The translations under genes were made by a program, and so were the position numbers. The notes beneath the pieces are model-generated. The model searched no databases, was not told where the DNA came from, and was given only the letters and a program-made list of their open reading frames with translations. 63,508 nucleotides of DNA. Origin: Fibrobacter sp. GTDB lineage: Bacteria; Fibrobacterota; Fibrobacteria; Fibrobacterales; Fibrobacteraceae. Below are positions 59,137 to 63,508 of this stretch, one piece after another. Where the stretch lies: positions 1 to 63,508 of the forward strand of contig JAGCPF010000036.1 in NCBI GenBank assembly GCA_017642335.1, written 5' to 3'. How positions within the stretch are numbered: position 1 is the first letter of the stretch; each line of letters starts with the position of its first letter.

Positions 59137-59264
59137 AATTTTACATTTTGAGAATCCCGCAACACTTTTTTTGCATTTAGCGGCACCTTTTGTGGTGTCG
59201 CTTTTTTTGCTTTATATATTCCTGCCTAAGGGAAAACTTTACATTTTAACAGGAGTATCTTAAA

Positions 59265-60353
59265 ATGAAGTGCAAAAAAATAGCTCTGGCCGTGTCCCTC
59301 GCGGCTGTATTCTGTTTCACAGGCTGCGGTGATGATTCTTCATCGCCGTCGGCGGCTGGCGACGAAAATTCCGTTCTTTCCAGCGGTTCCAATGGTGACG
59401 AAGGTGGTGAAGTGACCTCCAACGATTCCAAGGATGGAAAGGAAAAATCTGCCGAGTCCACGGATTCGAAGGGTTCCAAGGACGAAAAGGCCTCGGGCGA
59501 CAAGGAAAAGAATGATTCCGGCGATTCTAAGGATTCTGGCGATAAGAAGGATTCTTCTAGCGATTCCAAGGATTCTGGAGACAGCGGCAGCACAACTCCT
59601 TCTAGCGATTCCAAGGGCGATGGAGCGAATCCAACGGTCCCGGGTGGGATGACGTTTGATTCGACGGCCTTTGCCAGCATGTTCTCTTGCTCCGAGGAAG
59701 GCGCAACCCAGAACCAGATGGGTTACGTGAGTGTTTGTACGAACGGTCAGTGGGTTTATGATTCCACGGCGACTGCCGAAGCCAACAAGTGCACCGAGGA
59801 AGGTGCCACGAAGACGGATTCCACGTCGACGATGGGCTTCACAATGGCCATGACTTACGTCTGCAAGGACGGCCAGTGGACTATGAATATGGGTACTGGT
59901 GTTTCGGGGACCCCGTGCGATGTGGAAGACTCCACCAAGGAAGAGAACGGGAAGTCCTACATCTGCAAGGAAGGCAAGTGGGAACGCGATAAGGAAGCCG
60001 AAGCCGAAAAGAACAAGTGCGACGTGGAAGACTCCACCAAGATCGAGAACGGAAAGTCCTACATCTGCAAGGACGGCCAGTGGGCCCGCGACAGGGAAGC
60101 TGATGCCGAAAGGAACAAGTGCGACGAGGAAGGCGCCACGAAGGACAGCACTTCGATGGGCATGTCAATGAAGTACGTATGCACGGACGGCCAGTGGAAA
60201 ATGGACATGTCCAGCTTTACGGGTGGCGGATTCAACATGGGTGACAGCACTGGTACCGGCTTTAACTTCGGTGGCCGCCGCGACAGCACGGGTGGTTTCA
60301 ATATCGGTGGGGGCACCAAGCCCGTAGTCCCGGATTCTACCGCAACTGAATAG
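59265..60353 (+). CDS. Lipoprotein with acidic linker and Cys-containing repeats
   Basis: A 362-aa lipoprotein with lipobox FTGC (Cys21). A long Ser/Asp/Lys linker (KDSGDKKDSS-type) runs to ~120, then five ~30-residue repeats of the form C.EEGATK..(S).....YVC.DGQW...., two of them nearly identical (C-D-V-E-D-S-T-K-x-E-N-G-K-S-Y-I-C-K-x-G), and a Gly/Phe-rich tail. AGGAGT lies before the ATG. The repeats are recognised in many Fibrobacter proteins by eye only; function unknown. A strong terminator follows. Confidence 0.78.
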   Translation: MKCKKIALAVSLAAVFCFTGCGDDSSSPSAAGDENSVLSSGSNGDEGGEVTSNDSKDGKEKSAESTDSKGSKDEKASGDKEKNDSGDSKDSGDKKDSSSDSKDSGDSGSTTPSSDSKGDGANPTVPGGMTFDSTAFASMFSCSEEGATQNQMGYVSVCTNGQWVYDSTATAEANKCTEEGATKTDSTSTMGFTMAMTYVCKDGQWTMNMGTGVSGTPCDVEDSTKEENGKSYICKEGKWERDKEAEAEKNKCDVEDSTKIENGKSYICKDGQWARDREADAERNKCDEEGATKDSTSMGMSMKYVCTDGQWKMDMSSFTGGGFNMGDSTGTGFNFGGRRDSTGGFNIGGGTKPVVPDSTATE

Positions 60354-60379
60354 TAGTTTGTCCTAAAAATCCACAAGCA

Positions 60380-60408
60380 AAGGCCCCGGCAATAGCTGGG
60401 GCCTTTTT
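60380..60408 (+). terminator. Terminator of the acidic-linker lipoprotein gene
   Basis: AGGCCCCGGC-AATA-GCTGGGGCCT stem followed by TTTTTGG. Confidence 0.9.
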
Positions 60409-60416
60409 GGTAAATG

Positions 60417-60478
60417 AGGCTCGAGGCTCCAGGCTCGGGGCTTTTTGCCCCTAGATCCTAGCCTCTAGATTCTAATCC
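60417..60478. repeat. CTAG/GGCTC-rich short intergenic repeat (copy 2)
   Basis: GAGGCTC-type units followed by CCCCTAGATCCTAGCCTCTAG directly 3' of glgC. Shares CTAGATCCTAGCCYCTAG with 52246-52280. Confidence 0.7.
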
Positions 60479-60479
60479 C

Positions 60480-61730
60480 TTACGCCTTGATAATCGTATC
60501 CTTAGCGAGGACCACGATTCCCGATTCGGTTACGTGGAAGAGCTTTTTGTCGCGCTCCAGGTCGTAGCCGATCTGGAAGCCGGCGGGGATGTGCAGGCCC
60601 TTCTCGATAATCGCCTTGCGCACCTTGGCGCCCGGTCCGATGGTCACGTTCGGGAAGAGGATAGATTCCTCGACGAGCGCGTCCTTCTGGATGGTGACGC
60701 CCGGGCTGAGGATGCTCTTGACGACCGTGCCGCCGCCGATGATACAGCCTGCGGAAACGATGGAGTCGATGGCCGCTCCCTGGTGGGCGTCGCTGTCGCC
60801 AGCGAAGAAGCGGGCGGGCGGCTGGTTCCAGTTGAATGTGCGGATGGGCCAGTAGTTGTTGTACAGGTCGAACGGCGGGTTCTCGGAGCAGAGGTCCATG
60901 TTCGCCTCGAAGAAGGCGTCAATCGTTCCCACGTCGCGCCAGTAGCCCTTGGTGGAGGCCTGCTCGCCACGCACGATGTTCGTGTTGAAATCGTAGACGT
61001 ACACCGGGAATTCGTTGTACAGGTTCGGGATGATGTGCTTGCCGAAGTCCGTGGCGCCGTTCTGCGCGCCCTTCAGGAGCTCGCGCACCAGGAACTTGCT
61101 CGTAAAGATGTAGTTGCCCATGCTGGCGAGGCAGTAGCCCGGATTGCCCGGCATTTCCTTCGGGTTCTTGGGCTTTTCTTCGAAGCCGATCATGCGTCCG
61201 TCCTGGTCGACTTCGATGATGCCGAATTCGCGGGCTTCCGCGACGGGAACGGGGATGGCTGCGATGGTGAGGAGTGCGGCTCTGCTCAGGTGGAAATCAA
61301 TCATCTGGTTGATGTCCATCTTGTAGATGTGGTCGCCTCCGAAAATGGCCACGAGGTCCGGTCGTTCGTCCGTGATGAGGTTGATGTTCTGGAAGATGGC
61401 GTCGGCAGTCCCCTTGTACCAGTCGTCGCCGGTGCGCATCTGCGCGGGCACGAGGTCCACGTACTGGTCGAGGCTCGCGTTCAGGTTCCAGGCCGCCGAA
61501 ATGTGCTTGTTCAGCGAGTCACTCTTGAACTGCGTAAGGACCTTGATTTTGAAGATACCGGAATTGATGAAATTGTTGAGGACGAAGTCGATGATGCGGT
61601 AGGTCCCGCCGAAGTGGACCGCCGGCTTGGCACGGTCACGGGTGAGGGGCTGGAGACGGCTGCCTTGGCCACCCGCCATGATCATACACAGGATGTTTTT
61701 TTGGTGTTCTCTATAATAGGACCAGCTCAT
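60480..61730 (-). CDS. glgC: Glucose-1-phosphate adenylyltransferase
   Basis: Makes ADP-glucose for glycogen synthesis. The 416-aa protein has the nucleotide motif IMAGGQGSRLQPLTRDRAKPAVHFGGTYRIIDFVLNN, the regulatory or catalytic segment FGGDHIYKMD, FEEKP, and a C-terminal beta-helix (VSAGCIIGGGTVVKSILSPGVTIQKDALVEESIL). Allosteric control by sugar phosphates is typical of the family. Fibrobacter stores glycogen, which fits. It diverges from the PEPCK gene, and the 148-base gap contains both promoters. Confidence 0.96.
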   Translation of the reverse strand: MSWSYYREHQKNILCMIMAGGQGSRLQPLTRDRAKPAVHFGGTYRIIDFVLNNFINSGIFKIKVLTQFKSDSLNKHISAAWNLNASLDQYVDLVPAQMRTGDDWYKGTADAIFQNINLITDERPDLVAIFGGDHIYKMDINQMIDFHLSRAALLTIAAIPVPVAEAREFGIIEVDQDGRMIGFEEKPKNPKEMPGNPGYCLASMGNYIFTSKFLVRELLKGAQNGATDFGKHIIPNLYNEFPVYVYDFNTNIVRGEQASTKGYWRDVGTIDAFFEANMDLCSENPPFDLYNNYWPIRTFNWNQPPARFFAGDSDAHQGAAIDSIVSAGCIIGGGTVVKSILSPGVTIQKDALVEESILFPNVTIGPGAKVRKAIIEKGLHIPAGFQIGYDLERDKKLFHVTESGIVVLAKDTIIKA

Positions 61731-61878
61731 AATGCCTCTGGATGGATTCCTTGCTCATTGTTACGTGTGAAATTTACCTTTTTTTGGGGTTAAAAGGAGG
61801 CCGGTCGGCACTAAAAATGCTATTTTTGCTCCGTTCGAAATTTCTCGAAACTAACGTTAAACCAAATAGGAGCTCATA

Positions 61879-63508
61879 ATGAGTCTTACCCTTAACGATA
61901 TCAAGCACCCGAGGATCAGTACCTGGGTGAATGAAATGATTGCCATGTGCGAACCGGACAACGTTGTTGTCGTTGACGGTACCAAGGAAGAATACGATGC
62001 CCTCATGCAGAAGTGCGTCAAGGCTGGCCTTGCCACTCCGCTCAAGAAGAAGGAAAACTGCTTCTTGTTCCGCTCTCTGCCGTCTGACGTGGCCCGTGTT
62101 GAATCCCGCACGTTCATCTCTTCCGTGAAGGAAGAAGATGCCGGTCCGACCAACCACTGGATCGACCCGTCTGAACTCAAGCAGACGATGCGTAAGCTTT
62201 ACAAGGGTTGTATGCACGGCCGTACCATGTACGTGATTCCGTTCTGCATGGGCCCGCTCGGTTCCGCTATTTCCAAGAACGGTATCGAAGTCACGGACTC
62301 CGAATACGTCGTTCTCAACATGGACATCATGACTCGCGCCGGCAAGAAGGTCTTGGACATCTTCAACGCCGACCCGAACGCTGACTTCGTTCCGTGCCTC
62401 CACTCTGTGGGTAAGCCGCTCCGCGAATGCGAAAGCGACAACGGTGTCTGGCCCTGCGCTGACGTCGAATACAAGTACATCACCCAGTTCCCGGAAGAAC
62501 GCCTCATTTGGTCCTATGGTTCCGGTTACGGTGGAAACGCCCTCCTCGGCAAGAAGTGCTTCGCTCTCCGTATCGCTACCGTTCTCGCTCGCGACGAAGG
62601 CTGGCTCGCCGAACACATGCTCATCCTCAAGCTCACGAACCCGAAGGGCGAAGTCAAGTACGTTACTGGCGCCTTCCCGTCTGCTTGCGGTAAGACGAAC
62701 CTCGCCATGCTCATCCCGACTATCCCGGGCTGGAAGGTCGAAACCATCGGTGACGACATTGCATGGATGAAGTTTGGTCCGGATGGCCGTCTCTATGCAA
62801 TTAACCCGGAAGCCGGCTTCTTCGGCGTTGCCCCGGGTACTTCTGCAGAATCCAACAAGAACGCTCTTATCTCTGCCGAAAAGAACACCATCTACACGAA
62901 CTGCGCTCTCACTGAAGACGGCGACGTGTGGTGGGAAGGCATTGGCTACCCGGCACAGGGCAAGCTCGTCGACTGGAAGGGCAAGACCCGCGACGCTCTC
63001 CCGAAGGACAAGGCTCCCAAGGGCGAAGAAATGGCTCACCCGAACGCTCGCTTCACCGCTCCGGCCAACCAGTGCCCCTGCATTGCTCCGGAATGGGAAG
63101 ATCCTGCCGGCGTGCCTATCTCTGCAATCCTCTTCGGTGGCCGTCGTCCGTCCACCATCCCGCTGGTCCACCAGTCCCTGAGCTGGAACCACGGCGTGTT
63201 CCTCGGCTCCATCGTGGGCTCTGAAATCACCGCTGCTTCCACCATCAACGCTGCTGAAGTCGGTAAGATCCGTCGCGACCCGTTCGCCATCCTCCCGTTC
63301 TGCGGCTACAACATGGGTGACTACTTCAAGCACTGGATCGAAATCGGCAAGAAGTCCACTGAAGACAAGCTTCCGAAGATCTTCTACGTGAACTGGTTCC
63401 GCAAGGATGCCAACAACGAGAAGCTCCCGGGTGGCTTCATGTGGCCGGGTTACGGCGACAACAGCCGCGTGCTCGCTTGGATCTTCGACCGCTGCAACGG
63501 TGTTGACA
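61879..63508 (+). CDS. pckG: Phosphoenolpyruvate carboxykinase (GTP), N-terminal part (cut by window end)
   Basis: At least 543 residues of the GTP-dependent PEPCK that interconverts oxaloacetate and PEP. The ATG at 61879 follows AGGAGCTC. Motifs: [40 protein letters not shown], the P-loop [15 protein letters not shown] (with the active Cys), IGDDIAWM and [15 protein letters not shown]. The frame is open to the last base; the GTP family is ~600-620 aa, so roughly 60-75 residues remain outside. In rumen-type anaerobes it fixes CO2 on PEP toward succinate, which would fit this organism. Confidence 0.96.
   Translation, partial: MSLTLNDIKHPRISTWVNEMIAMCEPDNVVVVDGTKEEYDALMQKCVKAGLATPLKKKENCFLFRSLPSDVARVESRTFISSVKEEDAGPTNHWIDPSELKQTMRKLYKGCMHGRTMYVIPFCMGPLGSAISKNGIEVTDSEYVVLNMDIMTRAGKKVLDIFNADPNADFVPCLHSVGKPLRECESDNGVWPCADVEYKYITQFPEERLIWSYGSGYGGNALLGKKCFALRIATVLARDEGWLAEHMLILKLTNPKGEVKYVTGAFPSACGKTNLAMLIPTIPGWKVETIGDDIAWMKFGPDGRLYAINPEAGFFGVAPGTSAESNKNALISAEKNTIYTNCALTEDGDVWWEGIGYPAQGKLVDWKGKTRDALPKDKAPKGEEMAHPNARFTAPANQCPCIAPEWEDPAGVPISAILFGGRRPSTIPLVHQSLSWNHGVFLGSIVGSEITAASTINAAEVGKIRRDPFAILPFCGYNMGDYFKHWIEIGKKSTEDKLPKIFYVNWFRKDANNEKLPGGFMWPGYGDNSRVLAWIFDRCNGVD

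Noticed and set aside
61774..63333. 519-codon minus-strand frame over the PEPCK gene
   Set aside because: The plus strand encodes GTP-PEPCK with P-loop and family motifs to the window end.

Overview
The window looks like a chromosomal segment of a Fibrobacter species (phylum Fibrobacterota). The main clues are lineage-typical families: a TIGR02147-type regulator, two TIGR02145-type ('Fibrobacter succinogenes major paralogous') domains, many secreted proteins and lipoproteins with poly-serine linkers, a GH10 xylanase with a C-terminal sorting-like domain, a PPi-dependent phosphofructokinase and a GTP-type PEP carboxykinase. All calls come from reading the sequence and translations; no database search was run.

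Layout. 1-6.8 kb: end of purL, a Pro/Ala-rich outer-membrane protein, a small lipoprotein, then a leftward set of a large secreted GLUG/InlB-repeat protein, an acyltransferase and ogt. 7.1-11.6 kb: pfp, then a radical SAM/SPASM maturase (rSAM-1) followed by a cysteine-free 114-aa protein, a lysine-rich basic protein and a small membrane protein. 11.7-15.2 kb: a Wzi-like barrel plus a FlaA1/CapD-type sugar dehydratase (surface polysaccharide). 15.4-20.4 kb: TIGR02147 regulator/lipoprotein pair with an upstream operator-like array, leuB, a BrnT-BrnA relic and the GH10 enzyme. 20.5-26.4 kb: Cys-rich lipoprotein, xer recombinase and a topB gene containing palindromic repeats in frame. 26.6-31.2 kb: leu leader/attenuator and leuA, a candidate GNAT toxin-antitoxin pair, and an aminotransferase also carrying two in-frame repeats.

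31.3-40.3 kb: a MORN-like secreted protein, tRNA-Arg(CCT), then the most unusual locus: five tandem paralogous Ser-rich lipoprotein genes ending in a 4-nt overlap with a second radical SAM/SPASM maturase (rSAM-2), then ilvBN. 40.7-49.2 kb: radC, a thrombospondin-3/OmpA protein, a repeat-rich spacer, thyA-folA, a 7TM diguanylate cyclase and an MgtC/DUF4010 membrane protein. 49.3-53.3 kb: thiD converging on the operon ddl-tsaB-rimI-DUF218. 53.6-63.5 kb: TIGR02145 lipoprotein, an SDR epimerase, tRNA-Lys(CTT), a second Pro/Ala-rich barrel, a sugar nucleotidyltransferase, a lipoprotein, glgC and the start of a GTP-PEPCK gene cut by the window end.

Standout signals: (1) the five-lipoprotein + rSAM/SPASM operon, which reads like a peptide-modification system acting on lipoproteins, with an orphan paralogous maturase 24 kb away; (2) palindromic repeat families placed both between genes and in frame inside topB and an aminotransferase, one with compensatory stem changes; (3) a Leu-codon-rich leader peptide and attenuator before leuA; (4) an in-frame BrnT fragment joined to BrnA; (5) an operator-like repeat array before the TIGR02147 gene.
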